From the NCBI RefSeq assembly GCF_002075795.1, contig NZ_CP020472.1, positions 2,339,001 through 2,403,000 of the forward strand: a stretch of 64,000 nt of DNA, given 5' to 3'. The stretch comes from Shewanella japonica. GTDB taxonomy: Bacteria > Pseudomonadota > Gammaproteobacteria > Enterobacterales > Shewanellaceae. The position numbers and the translations under genes are program-made. The notes under the pieces are model-generated. The model saw only the letters and a program-made list of their open reading frames with translations, was not told the origin of the DNA and searched no databases. Of this stretch, positions 17,198-27,537 are shown in pieces. Each line of letters starts with the position of its first letter. Position 1 is the first letter of the stretch.

Positions 17198-19024
17198 ATG
17201 CACTCAGTAGTTCAAGCTGTTACCGATAGAATAATCGAACGAAGCAAAGATACACGTAAGAAATACCTTGAAGCTCTTAACGATGCTAATGCAAAAGGCG
17301 TACACCGCAGTGCTTTAAGCTGCGGTAACTTAGCCCATGGGTTTGCTGCTTGTCAGCCTGCAGATAAAGAATCATTACGTCAATTTACTAAAGCTAACAT
17401 TGGTATTGTTACAGCATTTAATGACATGCTGTCGGCTCATCAGCCATATGAAGATTATCCAAATTTCTTAAAGAAAGCCTGTCAGGAAGTAGGCAGTGTT
17501 GCTCAAGTTGCCGCAGGTGTACCTGCGATGTGTGACGGTGTGACACAAGGTCAACCTGGTATGGAACTCAGTCTACTTAGCCGTGAAGTCATTGCGATGT
17601 CGACTGCTGTAGGGTTATCTCACAATATGTTTGATGGCGCTTTATTATTAGGTATCTGTGACAAAATCGTGCCGGGTTTATTGATCGGTGCGTTAAGTTT
17701 TGGTCACTTACCGATGTTATTTGTGCCAGCTGGCCCAATGAAATCGGGTATTCCTAATAAAGAAAAAGCGCGAGTACGCCAACTTTTCGCTCAAGGCAAA
17801 GTTGATAGAGAAGCATTGTTAGAAGCTGAATCTAGCTCTTACCACAGTGCTGGTACGTGTACTTTCTACGGTACTGCAAATTCAAATCAATTAATGCTCG
17901 AAGTTATGGGGCTTCAATTACCTGGTTCGTCATTTGTTAACCCAGATGATCCGTTACGTGATGCATTAACGTCAATGGCAGCTAAACAGGTATGTCGTTT
18001 AACTTCAATGGGAACGCAATACAGTCCAATTGGTGAAATCGTTAATGAAAAATCAGTTGTTAACGGCATCGTCGCACTATTGGCAACAGGTGGTTCTACC
18101 AACTTAACCATGCATATAGTTGCTGCTGCTCGTGCTGCAGGGATCATTGTCAATTGGGATGATTTTTCAGAACTTTCTGCAAACGTGCCTTTACTTGCTC
18201 GTGTTTACCCTAATGGCCATGCTGATATTAACCATTTCCATGCCGCTGGCGGTATGGCGTTATTGGTTAAAGAACTATTGGATGCCGGCTTGTTACACGA
18301 AGACGTTAATACAGTTGCAGGCTTTGGTTTACGTAAATATACCCAAGAGCCTCGATTGGTCGACGGCGAACTGATTTGGGTTGAAGGCCCAACAGAAAGT
18401 TTAGACAAAGAAGTGTTAACCCATATTGATACACCATTCCAATCAAATGGTGGCTTAACATTGCTCAAAGGTAATATCGGACGAGCTGTTATTAAAGTAT
18501 CGGCAGTGCCAGTTGCTAATCGTGTTGTTGAAGCGCCAGCAGTTGTTATTGACGATCAAAACAAGTTAGACGCTATCTTTAAAGCGGGTGAGTTAGATAA
18601 GGACTGTGTTGTCGTGGTTAAAGGTCAAGGACCTAAAGCCAATGGCATGCCAGAACTTCATAAGTTAACCCCTTACTTAGGTACGCTACAAGATAAAGGC
18701 TTTAAAGTCGCACTAGTGACTGATGGCCGCATGTCAGGTGCGTCAGGCAAGGTGCCTGCCGCTATTCATCTAACACCAGAAGCGTTAGACGGTGGCATGA
18801 TTGCAAAAATTGAAAACGGCGATGTAATTCGTGTTAATTCTGATACTGGTGAACTAACACTTTTAGTTGACGATGCAACATTAGCCGCTAGGACAGCTGC
18901 TAAAGTCGATTTACATCATTCAAGTTTTGGCATGGGACGTGAATTATTTGGTGCTTTACGAAGTAATTTAAGTGGTCCTGAAACCGGCGCTCGCTGTACC
19001 AGTGCCATTGATGAAAAATACTAA
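17198..19024 (+). CDS. edd: 6-phosphogluconate dehydratase
   Basis: A 608-residue IlvD/Edd-family iron-sulfur dehydratase that turns 6-phosphogluconate into KDPG. Family motifs include the Cys-containing [20 protein letters not shown] and GICDKIVPG, and [17 protein letters not shown] near the C-terminus. The ATG at 17198 follows AAGGAG at good spacing; a longer frame from 17165 overlaps pgl and lacks a ribosome site. Third gene of the operon. Confidence 0.96.
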   Translation: MHSVVQAVTDRIIERSKDTRKKYLEALNDANAKGVHRSALSCGNLAHGFAACQPADKESLRQFTKANIGIVTAFNDMLSAHQPYEDYPNFLKKACQEVGSVAQVAAGVPAMCDGVTQGQPGMELSLLSREVIAMSTAVGLSHNMFDGALLLGICDKIVPGLLIGALSFGHLPMLFVPAGPMKSGIPNKEKARVRQLFAQGKVDREALLEAESSSYHSAGTCTFYGTANSNQLMLEVMGLQLPGSSFVNPDDPLRDALTSMAAKQVCRLTSMGTQYSPIGEIVNEKSVVNGIVALLATGGSTNLTMHIVAAARAAGIIVNWDDFSELSANVPLLARVYPNGHADINHFHAAGGMALLVKELLDAGLLHEDVNTVAGFGLRKYTQEPRLVDGELIWVEGPTESLDKEVLTHIDTPFQSNGGLTLLKGNIGRAVIKVSAVPVANRVVEAPAVVIDDQNKLDAIFKAGELDKDCVVVVKGQGPKANGMPELHKLTPYLGTLQDKGFKVALVTDGRMSGASGKVPAAIHLTPEALDGGMIAKIENGDVIRVNSDTGELTLLVDDATLAARTAAKVDLHHSSFGMGRELFGALRSNLSGPETGARCTSAIDEKY

Positions 19025-19043
19025 TTGTAAGGAAGAATAACGA

Positions 19044-19685
19044 ATGCTTGAGAATAACTGGACGATACAGCCACAAGATATTTTTAAACGCAGTCCGATT
19101 GTTCCTGTAATGGTTATCAATAAAATTGAGCATGCAGTACCGTTAGCGAAAGCGTTAGTTGCGGGCGGTATCAGTGTTTTAGAGATAACTTTACGCACAG
19201 AGTGCGCTTTAGAAGCAATTAAATTAATTGCTAAAGAAGTGCCAGAAGCCATTGTGGGTGCAGGTACAATTTTAAACGAACAACATCTTCAGCAAGCAAT
19301 TGATGCAGGTTCGCAATTCATCATCACCCCTGGTGCAACAGAAGGGTTATTGAAGGCGGCTATGAAAGGCGCTGTACCTTTAATTCCTGGTGTTGCGAGT
19401 ATTTCTGAAGTCATGGTCGGAATGGAATTAGGTTACACTCATTTCAAATTCTTCCCTGCTGAAGCCTCTGGTGGTGTTGGTGCGTTAAAAGCATTTTCAG
19501 GTCCTTTGGCAAATATTCGTTTTTGCCCAACAGGCGGTATTACTCCAACTAGTTACAAAAACTATTTGGCTTTACCCAATGTTGATTGTATTGGTGGTAG
19601 CTGGATAGCACCAACTGATGCTATGGAGCAAGGCGATTGGGACCGAATTACCCAGTTATGTAAAGATGCGATTAGTGCGCTTTAA
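19044..19685 (+). CDS. eda: KDPG/KHG aldolase
   Basis: A 213-residue class I aldolase cleaving KDPG to pyruvate and glyceraldehyde-3-phosphate. EITLRT carries the catalytic Glu, TPGATEG the phosphate/carboxylate site, and [12 protein letters not shown] the Schiff-base Lys. It starts 19 bp after edd with AAGGAAG in front and is last in the operon, closed by the terminator at 19717-19739. Confidence 0.97.
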   Translation: MLENNWTIQPQDIFKRSPIVPVMVINKIEHAVPLAKALVAGGISVLEITLRTECALEAIKLIAKEVPEAIVGAGTILNEQHLQQAIDAGSQFIITPGATEGLLKAAMKGAVPLIPGVASISEVMVGMELGYTHFKFFPAEASGGVGALKAFSGPLANIRFCPTGGITPTSYKNYLALPNVDCIGGSWIAPTDAMEQGDWDRITQLCKDAISAL

Positions 19686-19716
19686 TTACTCTCTTTAAGT
19701 GAGCATTCGTTAAATT

Positions 19717-19739
19717 AAACCACCTTCGGGTGGTTTTTT
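19717..19739 (+). terminator. terminator of the zwf-pgl-edd-eda operon
   Basis: AAACCACC-TTCG-GGTGGTTT followed by TTT: an 8-bp stem with a UUCG tetraloop and T-tract, 31 bp after the eda stop. Confidence 0.92.
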
Positions 19740-19818
19740 ATTGGTTAAAATAGACTAATGTTTAAAATGCACATTCATTAAAATAATGTTCAAAATTGAA
19801 ATGGTTGATATCACTTGG

Positions 19819-19853
19819 TTAGGAGTTAGGAGTTAGGAGTTAGAAGTTAGGGG
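19819..19853 (+). repeat. heptanucleotide tandem repeat (TTAGGAG)
   Basis: Five consecutive 7-bp units: three exact TTAGGAG, then TTAGAAG and TTAGGGG. It lies about 60 bp before the methyltransferase start, between the operon terminator and that gene. Copy number could vary by slippage. Confidence 0.8.
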
Positions 19854-19913
19854 AGAGTTTAATTGTTAGCATCTTAACCATCGTTTTACTCTTTTATTCC
19901 TTATAAAGGTCAT

Positions 19914-20651
19914 ATGGATAAATCAGCGCAAAGTGTGGCAACATTTAATAGAATGGCACAACAATATCAAGATAAATACATGGATTGCAGTTTATATAGC
20001 CACAGTCTTGATAAGTTGTGCGACTATGTTTTCAAAATGGCTTCATTTCCCGATGTTGATCAAGTTTCGGATGTTGACTCAGTCACTTATACAAAGCCCA
20101 TTTTCATATTGGATATAGGTTGCGGCCCAGGTAATGTGAGTTTGTATTTATACCAGCAGTGTAAAACTTGGCAAGCGACTCGACAAATAAGCATAGATAT
20201 TTGTGTCTATGGTTTCGATCTTGCTGAACAAATGGTTGCTTTAGCAACAGCTAACAATCCACTGTTTCATTATGAAGTGTTGGATATGCGTAAGGTACGT
20301 AATGCCTCTACTGCGTTATTATCTAATAAGTATCACTTTGCTATTTGTGCTTTTTGTTTTCCGTATTTAAATCAACACGAACTGAAGCAATTTATTGCTG
20401 ACTTGCCTCAGTTTATGGCCAATAACAGCATCTTGTTTGTCAGTTTTATGACCTCAAATAAGTTCTATTCACAAACTCAAACCTCAACCCAAGGACATAA
20501 AGTACATATGTATTTTTACCCGTCAAAAAATGTCGCAAATTTATTTCGTGAGAATGGCTTTGAGGTTATTGAACAATACGAAAAAGACTATTTAATTGAA
20601 GGTGAGAAACAAGCTACAGATTGTTTTATGTATCTTAAGCGTTTAGGGTAA
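19914..20651 (+). CDS. class I SAM-dependent methyltransferase
   Basis: A 245-residue protein. The SAM-binding motif I is FILDIGCGPGNVSLYL at about 64-79; the acidic loop VYGFDLAEQMV and the post-motif LDMRKV follow; a later hydrophobic strand with CFPYLNQHE matches the methyltransf-11/25 fold. The substrate cannot be told from the sequence. The ATG follows AAAGGT. Next to it, in the same orientation, is an unrelated membrane protein. Confidence 0.85.
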   Translation: MDKSAQSVATFNRMAQQYQDKYMDCSLYSHSLDKLCDYVFKMASFPDVDQVSDVDSVTYTKPIFILDIGCGPGNVSLYLYQQCKTWQATRQISIDICVYGFDLAEQMVALATANNPLFHYEVLDMRKVRNASTALLSNKYHFAICAFCFPYLNQHELKQFIADLPQFMANNSILFVSFMTSNKFYSQTQTSTQGHKVHMYFYPSKNVANLFRENGFEVIEQYEKDYLIEGEKQATDCFMYLKRLG

Positions 20652-20695
20652 ATAAATTGATTTACTGACAGTTTTACTGATTGAAATGGACATTC

Positions 20696-21691
20696 ATGAA
20701 TATACAGCGCGTATACGTTATTGAAAAACTACCACTGGTATTTCTGATATTGATGGCTGCAAGCTGGTGGCATTTTTTTAATTATGACACCTGGCTAAAT
20801 GATTTCGGCCAGTCAAAAAATGATTGGTTATTTTTGATTGATATTGGTGTTACTTTACCTTTGCTGTGTTTTATTTGCATTAAACCTAAAAAGATAGCTT
20901 TAATGAAATCAATTGGTTATTTTGCATTGTTGGTAGCTGCAGGTAGCTACATTATTCCCAATCAGTATCAAGTTGCATGGCCTTACCTTACTGACCTACG
21001 TTACCTCATTTTATTAGGCTTCATTGTCGTTGAATTGAGCGTTATTGCTTGCGTAGTATTTGCAATTAAACAGGCGATAACCAAGGGGCTTGATCCCGAC
21101 TTTGCAATCGAAAAGCCAATCAAAGGTTTTATTGGTGATAGTGCTATCAGTAAGTTAATTATTTTTGAAACGAGAGTGTGGAGCTTTATTTTTTGCAGTC
21201 GATTGATTCATTCAAGTGCTTATGAAGGAGATGAACAATTCAGTTATCATTTAAAAGATACAAATCAATCTAATTCCCTAGGTTTTATATTAATGATTGC
21301 ATTCGAAATTCCACTCATGCACCTAGTATTACATTTTATTTGGTCACCCTTAGCAGCTAATATCGTGACATTGTTAACTGCACTCAGTTTAGTTTTCTTT
21401 GTCGCCGAGTATCTAGCCATGTCTAGACGACCTATCTCGATTAATGATCGCCAGATATATTTACGTTATGGGCTGTTTAACGTGTTTACCATTGCGTTGG
21501 ATAATATTAAAACAATAGAATTTAATCAGGGTGTGATCAGAAGGCAAAAAGGCGTTAAGCGATATAATTTTAGTGGTGCACCCAATATCCACATCGTTTT
21601 GAAGACTGAAATTGATGATGCAAAACAGATTTATATTGGTGTTGATAGCCCACAAAAAATGATTTCGCTAGTTCAGCATCGGATAAACTAA
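20696..21691 (+). CDS. polytopic inner-membrane protein, unknown
   Basis: A 331-residue protein with about six hydrophobic helices (near residues 12-30, 46-64, 70-88, 100-125, 198-220 and 225-245) and a C-terminal domain of about 80 residues (RQIYLRYGLFNVFTIALDNIKTIEFNQG...) that resembles the PH-like cytoplasmic domain of bPH2/YdbT-type proteins. I do not recognise the family. The ATG at 20696 follows GGA; an upstream TTG at 20681 is in frame but not favoured. Confidence 0.7.
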   Translation: MNIQRVYVIEKLPLVFLILMAASWWHFFNYDTWLNDFGQSKNDWLFLIDIGVTLPLLCFICIKPKKIALMKSIGYFALLVAAGSYIIPNQYQVAWPYLTDLRYLILLGFIVVELSVIACVVFAIKQAITKGLDPDFAIEKPIKGFIGDSAISKLIIFETRVWSFIFCSRLIHSSAYEGDEQFSYHLKDTNQSNSLGFILMIAFEIPLMHLVLHFIWSPLAANIVTLLTALSLVFFVAEYLAMSRRPISINDRQIYLRYGLFNVFTIALDNIKTIEFNQGVIRRQKGVKRYNFSGAPNIHIVLKTEIDDAKQIYIGVDSPQKMISLVQHRIN

Positions 21692-21816
21692 CTTAGTTAA
21701 CCATTATCGGTTTCCCATTTTTTATTATTGCGTAGACTATCAACAAAGCTACGCGGTGAGCTTAATGGTCTATCACAATGAATTAATAGACACTGGTTAA
21801 ATGATGAGAAAAAAGA

Positions 21817-22278
21817 TTGGATAATATTACTTTTAGAACAGCGTCACTGGCAGATATAGCCATTTTGCGAGAGCTAGAACAGAAGGTGGTTCAAGCGGAA
21901 AGGCCTTATAATTCGAGTATTAAACCCGAAAACGCTATTTATTATGATTTAGAATCATTACTGATAGACCCACTTAGTTGTGTTTTAGTTGGCGAAATTC
22001 AAAATGCCATTATCGCAACAGGTTATGCACAAATCAGACAGTCTAAAATATCTTTGAATCATGCTAAACACTGTTATTTAGGCTTTATGTTTGTTGAGTC
22101 TGAATACAGAGGCCAAGGCATTAATAAATGTCTGATAGACAAACTTGTTCACTGGAGCAAGGAACAAGGTGTTTTGGATTTTTATCTAGATGTTTATGAT
22201 GCTAACGATGCAGCAATTCGAGCCTATGAGAAAGTAGGCTTTACAAAAACCTTAGTAGAAATGAAGTTAAACTTGTAG
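21817..22278 (+). CDS. GNAT-family N-acetyltransferase
   Basis: A 153-residue acetyltransferase. Motif A is FMFVESEYRGQGINKCLIDKL, with R-G-Q-G-I as the acetyl-CoA loop, and motif B is DFYLDVYDANDAAIRAYEKVGF. The substrate is unknown. No in-frame ATG exists near the N-terminus: an in-frame TGA lies at 21805-21807 and the first usable codon is TTG at 21817 with GAG upstream, so a TTG start is the best choice. A short N-terminal frameshift cannot be ruled out. Confidence 0.85.
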   Translation: MDNITFRTASLADIAILRELEQKVVQAERPYNSSIKPENAIYYDLESLLIDPLSCVLVGEIQNAIIATGYAQIRQSKISLNHAKHCYLGFMFVESEYRGQGINKCLIDKLVHWSKEQGVLDFYLDVYDANDAAIRAYEKVGFTKTLVEMKLNL

Positions 22279-22296
22279 ACAGTACCAAAGTTCGTT

Positions 22297-22869
22297 TTAT
22301 GTTCGAGTGATAATTTCACTTAGGTGGTTATTAATGTGCATGACATGGGCAAGTTCATATTCTGCTTTTGTTAATGCGCCATAAGCAAAGTGGGGCATTA
22401 ACGTTCCTGCGTAAGATTCAAAATCGGTTAATGATTTTCTTAGTCTCGATAAAGCCAATAAATAATAGCTAACGTCTTGATTTAATGAAAGCTGAGGTGC
22501 TCCTGGTATTGTTTCATGAAGACTATGAGTCATTTTTCCTTTAGCTGAGAATGCCGAAAAAGCGATATGGCCTAAGGTGTTTTTAAATATTGCTGATTTA
22601 TGTTCAGGGTAACCTGTCATCGAATATTCAACACTCTGGGCGCAGTGTTCAAATATTTGCCCCAATTTCCATTGTCCTGCTGATGATATGTACTCGGAAT
22701 TGGATTCACTCTGGGTGACTAAAATCATATGGAGTGTATTTAAGGTGTTAATCGTCTGCTTGATTGTCAGAGGTTGGTTTTCTGGTGAAATAGAAAACCA
22801 AGTTATACCAGCTGCACTGAACACTGCACCACCTGCAATTAATGATTTTAAAACCAATCTACGCTGCAT
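22297..22869 (-). CDS. DUF1569-like protein with N-terminal signal/anchor
   Basis: A 190-residue protein. The N-terminus (QRRLVLKSLIAGGAVFSAAGITWF) has an RR pair and a hydrophobic stretch like a Tat signal or anchor. The body (LGQIFEHCAQSVEYSMTGYPEHKS, then LRKSLTDFESYAGTLMPHFAYGALTKAEYELAHVMHINNHLSEI) matches the DinB-like DUF1569 pattern, with His residues that could bind a metal. Function unknown. It is convergent with the GNAT gene, 18 bp between stops. Confidence 0.7.
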   Translation of the reverse strand: MQRRLVLKSLIAGGAVFSAAGITWFSISPENQPLTIKQTINTLNTLHMILVTQSESNSEYISSAGQWKLGQIFEHCAQSVEYSMTGYPEHKSAIFKNTLGHIAFSAFSAKGKMTHSLHETIPGAPQLSLNQDVSYYLLALSRLRKSLTDFESYAGTLMPHFAYGALTKAEYELAHVMHINNHLSEIITRT

Positions 22870-22983
22870 CGCTTGTGAGTTACCGTCTTATATTTATTTT
22901 GTAGACTAGTAAATCAGATGTGAACGATTTCAGCAAATAGCTTGCTTTGCTAATTATCTAATCATAGAAATGCTATATAAAAA

Positions 22984-23013
22984 AACGCTAACAAATTCAA
23001 CATTGTTAGCGTT
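22984..23013 (-). terminator. terminator of adhE
   Basis: AACGCTAACAA and TTGTTAGCGTT pair perfectly over 11 bp around an 8-base loop. On the minus strand the stem runs into TTTTTTT, 37 bp after the adhE stop. Confidence 0.88.
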
Positions 23014-23049
23014 ATTCTTTATGCGTAATGAAAACTAAAGGGGAAATGT

Positions 23050-25662
23050 TTAGCTATCTTGATACGCCTTACCATAAAAGCTATCGAGTAATATTTGCTT
23101 TAACTCTTTGATCAAAGGATAACGTGGGTTAGCACCAGTACATTGATCATCAAATGCATGTTCTGCTAGTTCATCGAGTTTTGCTAAAAAGTCTGCTTCA
23201 TTAACACCTGCTTCTTGAATTGAAGCTGGTATTCCGACAACCGATTTTAGTTCATCAATTTTTGCTATTAGTAGTTCAACTTTGTCATTATCAGTTTTAG
23301 CTTTTTCCACACCGTCAAGTTTTAGGTGATCTGCAATCGTTGCATAACGACACAGGGCTTTTGGACGATCATATTGGCTGAAAGAGGCTTGTTTAGTTGG
23401 CATGTCAGTCGCGTTAAAGCGAATGACATTACTGATTAATAATGCATTTGCAAGACCGTGGGCTAAGTGGAATTCAGCGCCAAGTTTATGAGCAAGAGAG
23501 TGGCAAATTCCTAAGAAAGCGTTAGCAAATGCAATACCAGCAATCGTGGCGCCATTGTGAACTTTCTCTCTGGCAACAGGTGCATTCGATCCTTGCTCGT
23601 AAGCTGCTGGTAGATACTCAACCAGTAAATCTAGTGCTTGTAGTGCTTGACCATCGCTAAACTCATTTGCCATCACACTAACATAGGCTTCTAATGCGTG
23701 AGTAACCGCATCAATTCCACCAAAAGCGGTTAATGATTTTGGCATATCCATTACTAAGTTAGGATCGACAATGGCGATATTGGGTGTTAACTGGTAATCC
23801 GCAATAGGGTATTTCATCCCAGATACTTCATCAGTTACAACTGCAAAAGGGGTCACTTCAGAGCCTGTTCCTGACGTGGTTGGGATGGCCACCATTTGAG
23901 CTTTTACGCCCAGTTTAGGGAATTTATAGATACGCTTACGGATATCCATAAAGCGTAGTGCTAAATCTGCAAAATCAACGTCAGGATGCTCATATAAAAC
24001 CCAAATGATTTTAGCCGCATCCATTGGTGAACCGCCACCTAGTGCAATTATGACATCAGGTTGAAAGCTTTGAGCGACCTTTGCACCTTGTTTAACAATC
24101 GCTAAGGTCGGATCCGCTTCAACTTCATAAAATACTTCAGTTTCAAGTCCTTGAGCTTTTAAAATCTTGATGGTTTCGTCGCAATAACCGTTATTGAACA
24201 GGAACTTGTCGGTAACGATCAAGGCTCGTTTTTTAGTTTCAAGTTCTTCAAGTGCGATAGGTAAACTGCCACGGCGGAAATAAATTGAAGATGGAAGTTT
24301 ATGCCACAACATATTTTCAGCCCTTTTCGCGACGGTTTTCTTATTAATTAAATGACTAGGACCCACATTTTCTGAGATAGAGTTACCGCCCCATGAACCA
24401 CAACCTAAGGTTAATGATGGTGCGAGTTTAAAGTTATATAAATCACCAATTCCACCTTGAGAGGCTGGAGTATTAATTAAGATACGGGCGGTTTTCATTC
24501 TAAAACCAAACGCTTTAACTCGATCGCTTTGACTATCTTGATCGGTATATAGACCTGATGTGTGGCCTATACCGCCTAGGGTGACTAATGCTTCAGCTTT
24601 ATCCATTGCATCGTTAAAGTCGGTTGCTCTATACATACCTAGTAATGGCGATAGTTTTTCATGGGCGAATGCTTCTGCATCAGAAATGTCAGAGACTTCG
24701 CCAATCAATACTTTGGTCCAGCTTGGGACAGTAATATCTGCCATAGCAGCAATCGTCGCGGCGCTTTGACCAACGATATCTGCGTTTAAGCCGCCATTTT
24801 TAAGAATGACACCTTGCATAGCCTTTGTTTCTTTTTTAGATAGCATGTAGCCACCATGGCTAGCAAAACGCTCTTTGACTTGATCGTAAATACTATCAAC
24901 AACCACAACGGCTTGTTCAGAAGCACACACAACACCGTAATCGAACGTTTTAGATATGAGAATCGAACTCACGGCACGTTTGATGTCAGCTGTTTCGTCA
25001 ATCACGATAGGGGTGTTACCCGCACCGACACCAATTGCTGGCTTACCAGAAGAATAAGCCGCTTTTACCATACCAGGACCACCAGTTGCTAAAATGAGAT
25101 TAATTCTGTCATGAGTCATTAACTGATTCGAAAGCGCAACTGAAGGTTCGTCAATCCAACCAATGATATCTTTGGGAGCGCCAGCTTCAATGGCGGCTTC
25201 AAGTACAATTCTTGCTGCTGTTGTGGTTGATTCTTTTGCTCGAGGATGGGGTGAAAAAATAATCCCATTTCGCGTTTTAAGGCTAATTAGCGCTTTAAAA
25301 ATTGCTGTTGAGGTTGGGTTAGTGGTGGGGACTATGCCACAGATAATACCGACAGGTTCTGCAATTGTTATTGTACCGAATGTGACATCTTCATCGATAA
25401 TGCCGCAGGTTTTATCATCTTTATACTTGTTATAGATGTACTCTGATGCAAAGTGATTTTTGATGACTTTATCTTCAAGTAACCCCATACCGGTTTCACT
25501 TGCTGCCATTTTGGCCAGCGAAATACGAGCATCAGTTGCAGCGAGTGCAGCAGCTCTAAATATATTATCGACTTGTTCTTGGCTGAAATTAGCAAATTCT
25601 TTTTGCGCCTTGGCAACACGATCGACTAATTGGTTAAGTTGTTCAGAATTGGTGACAGTCAT
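23050..25662 (-). CDS. adhE: bifunctional acetaldehyde-CoA/alcohol dehydrogenase AdhE
   Basis: An 870-residue fusion. Residues 1 to about 440 are the aldehyde dehydrogenase half that reduces acetyl-CoA to acetaldehyde, with the active Cys in FDYGVVCASEQAV. From about 450 on lies the iron-dependent alcohol dehydrogenase half, with VIALGGGSPMDAAKI, TTSGTGSEVTPF and the iron-ligand His residues in FLGICHSLAHKLGAEFHLAHG. It closely follows E. coli AdhE but lacks the Lys/Ala-rich tail. It regenerates NAD+ in fermentation. The ATG at 25662 follows GGGAG; a GTG two codons earlier is less likely. An exact HexR box lies 136 bp upstream. Confidence 0.97.
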   Translation of the reverse strand: MTVTNSEQLNQLVDRVAKAQKEFANFSQEQVDNIFRAAALAATDARISLAKMAASETGMGLLEDKVIKNHFASEYIYNKYKDDKTCGIIDEDVTFGTITIAEPVGIICGIVPTTNPTSTAIFKALISLKTRNGIIFSPHPRAKESTTTAARIVLEAAIEAGAPKDIIGWIDEPSVALSNQLMTHDRINLILATGGPGMVKAAYSSGKPAIGVGAGNTPIVIDETADIKRAVSSILISKTFDYGVVCASEQAVVVVDSIYDQVKERFASHGGYMLSKKETKAMQGVILKNGGLNADIVGQSAATIAAMADITVPSWTKVLIGEVSDISDAEAFAHEKLSPLLGMYRATDFNDAMDKAEALVTLGGIGHTSGLYTDQDSQSDRVKAFGFRMKTARILINTPASQGGIGDLYNFKLAPSLTLGCGSWGGNSISENVGPSHLINKKTVAKRAENMLWHKLPSSIYFRRGSLPIALEELETKKRALIVTDKFLFNNGYCDETIKILKAQGLETEVFYEVEADPTLAIVKQGAKVAQSFQPDVIIALGGGSPMDAAKIIWVLYEHPDVDFADLALRFMDIRKRIYKFPKLGVKAQMVAIPTTSGTGSEVTPFAVVTDEVSGMKYPIADYQLTPNIAIVDPNLVMDMPKSLTAFGGIDAVTHALEAYVSVMANEFSDGQALQALDLLVEYLPAAYEQGSNAPVAREKVHNGATIAGIAFANAFLGICHSLAHKLGAEFHLAHGLANALLISNVIRFNATDMPTKQASFSQYDRPKALCRYATIADHLKLDGVEKAKTDNDKVELLIAKIDELKSVVGIPASIQEAGVNEADFLAKLDELAEHAFDDQCTGANPRYPLIKELKQILLDSFYGKAYQDS

Positions 25663-25768
25663 AATCACTCCCTTAAAAATAGTTAACTAAATCAGTTTAG
25701 TTAACGACTCTTTCAAATTCTTAATTTGTCCCTCTGTTATAAAATTACCTCTTTAGAGGCATTTATGT

Positions 25769-25784
25769 CGTGATCAAGCCCACA
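25769..25784. promoter_or_regulatory. possible CRP site upstream of adhE
   Basis: CGTGATCAAGCCCACA matches TGTGA-N6-TCACA at 8 of 10 core positions. It is about 14 bp from the HexR box. The 438-bp region 25663-26100 holds these sites and no gene I can support. Confidence 0.3.
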
Positions 25785-25797
25785 GATTCAAGTTAAG

Positions 25798-25812
25798 TGT
25801 AATTTTATTACA
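25798..25812. promoter_or_regulatory. HexR box upstream of adhE
   Basis: TGTAATTTTATTACA is an exact palindrome with arms TGTAAT/ATTACA, the HexR consensus. It is the best HexR match in the window, better than those at zwf and hexR. Confidence 0.75.
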
Positions 25813-26100
25813 GTTAGCGTGAGCGGATTTAACGTTGCAGTTGCTAATCATATGCGGATTTATTGAACTAAAAATGGAAGTCATTGAATAGTGCACTTTA
25901 GTGTTAATTTAGCAGGTAAATTGATGAATAATCTCAGGTCATTAGCAGATTGCCACTAGGCTAATTTACTTATGGAATCACAGTTAGGATTATATATAGA
26001 TAACGAGCGATAACGCTAAAAGTCAGCTTTAAAGGGGTTATGGGTTAATAAGGGGCATACGGCAGTGCTACTTGATAGGTCGACTGCCGTATATGTCGGG

Positions 26101-27471
26101 TTAGCGCTCTAAACTGATTTCAAAAATACCCGCTGACTTTGGACCGAACAGTTGCTGATGTAATCGTCCAGCAAATTCATCTGTCATTCCCGAAATATAA
26201 TCGGCAATCACACGCATTTCGTTCAAATTATTTTCCTTGGCATGTTGCCAACGCTCTTGAGTATTTAGCGGTAATAAACGTTGCGGGTCGGATTCAAATG
26301 CTTCGAATAACTCCATAATGATTTGTTGTCCTTTGTATTCAAGCATTTGAATTTCAGGTTTTCGAATAACGAACTTGAATACGAAATTTTTCAGTGTCGT
26401 TAAGGCATCAGCAAATGCTGGCTCTAGTTTGGCATTAAAACGCAGCAAGGGTTCATCAAACAGGTGATCTTCATCAATGACAATCGCAGTGACAAATCCA
26501 TTAACTAGGGTACCAATGGCATCTTTACGGAGGTGATGTTGATGTGAAAACAATTTCTCTGCGATATGAGTAAACTCATTGCTAAGCCATTCATCCTCAC
26601 TCAGTGATAAATGAGAAGCAACATCTTGTTGCCATTGTTTTGGTGACACAACACCCATCACGATAGCATCTTCTAAATCATGGACTGCATAAGCAATATC
26701 ATCAGCTAATTCCATAATGGAACAGTCAAAAGATTTATATTGCGTTTTAAGATGAGGGTAAACAGATACGCCAGTGCTTTTGTAACTGACAAACCGGTTT
26801 CTGTCTTGGGTCGACAGGGCTGATAATACCCAATCATAGATATCTTTATCATCATCGAATAAGCCTTTTACTGGCGGCCACTCGGATGGTTTAAGTTGAC
26901 GATGGTTTTTAATTTCTTGCTGTCCGAGATCAATATGAAGCTGATGATAAAGGGCTGGGTACTTTAAAATACCGAGTAACGTTCTGCGGGTTAGGTTCAT
27001 TCCCCAATACTCAGTGTAAGGCTCAAGACGAGCTAAAATCCGAAATGTTTGCCCATTTCCTTCAAATCCTCCGTGATTTCGCATCATATAATTTAATGCG
27101 ACTTCACCACCATGACCAAAAGGCGGGTGGCCAATATCATGTGCTAAACATAATGATTCTATTAAACTCATTGAATCTAACAAATGGCTTATGTGTGGGT
27201 ATTTACGTTTTAATTGAGCCGCTATACCAGTGCCTATTTGCGATACTTCTAATGAATGGGTTAACCGAGTACGAAAAAAGTCATTCATACCAATACCATG
27301 AACCTGGGTTTTAGCTTGTAGTCTTCTAAATGCTGCGGAATGTAATATACGAGCTCTATCACGTTGAAAAGGGCTGCGATGATCATTGCGTCGGGCTTTA
27401 TCTTCACCTAATCGTCTTGCATGCCAAGGAGTTTCATTTGATGCGTTATTATAAGAAATGGTATCTGACAT
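26101..27471 (-). CDS. dGTPase-like HD-domain triphosphohydrolase
   Basis: A 456-residue protein of the deoxyguanosinetriphosphate triphosphohydrolase-like family. Conserved segments: [35 protein letters not shown], the HD motif [16 protein letters not shown], and [17 protein letters not shown]. Members hydrolyse dNTPs to nucleoside plus triphosphate, and some restrict phage by draining dNTPs. The ATG at 27471 (MSDTISYNN) follows AAGGAAG; an upstream frame adds eight residues without support. It lies 66 bp after the YfbR-like gene on the same strand, so both HD phosphohydrolases may be co-transcribed. Confidence 0.9.
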   Translation of the reverse strand: MSDTISYNNASNETPWHARRLGEDKARRNDHRSPFQRDRARILHSAAFRRLQAKTQVHGIGMNDFFRTRLTHSLEVSQIGTGIAAQLKRKYPHISHLLDSMSLIESLCLAHDIGHPPFGHGGEVALNYMMRNHGGFEGNGQTFRILARLEPYTEYWGMNLTRRTLLGILKYPALYHQLHIDLGQQEIKNHRQLKPSEWPPVKGLFDDDKDIYDWVLSALSTQDRNRFVSYKSTGVSVYPHLKTQYKSFDCSIMELADDIAYAVHDLEDAIVMGVVSPKQWQQDVASHLSLSEDEWLSNEFTHIAEKLFSHQHHLRKDAIGTLVNGFVTAIVIDEDHLFDEPLLRFNAKLEPAFADALTTLKNFVFKFVIRKPEIQMLEYKGQQIIMELFEAFESDPQRLLPLNTQERWQHAKENNLNEMRVIADYISGMTDEFAGRLHQQLFGPKSAGIFEISLER

Positions 27472-27537
27472 GGCGCTTCCTTTACGTGCTTGCAATTGGG
27501 TCGTTCATTGAACAAAAGATTTTAATTGTTGAACTAA

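Noticed and set aside
19819..19853. Heptamer repeat as a CRISPR array or telomere-like element
   Set aside because: Units are 7 bp and abutting, without spacers, and there are no cas genes.
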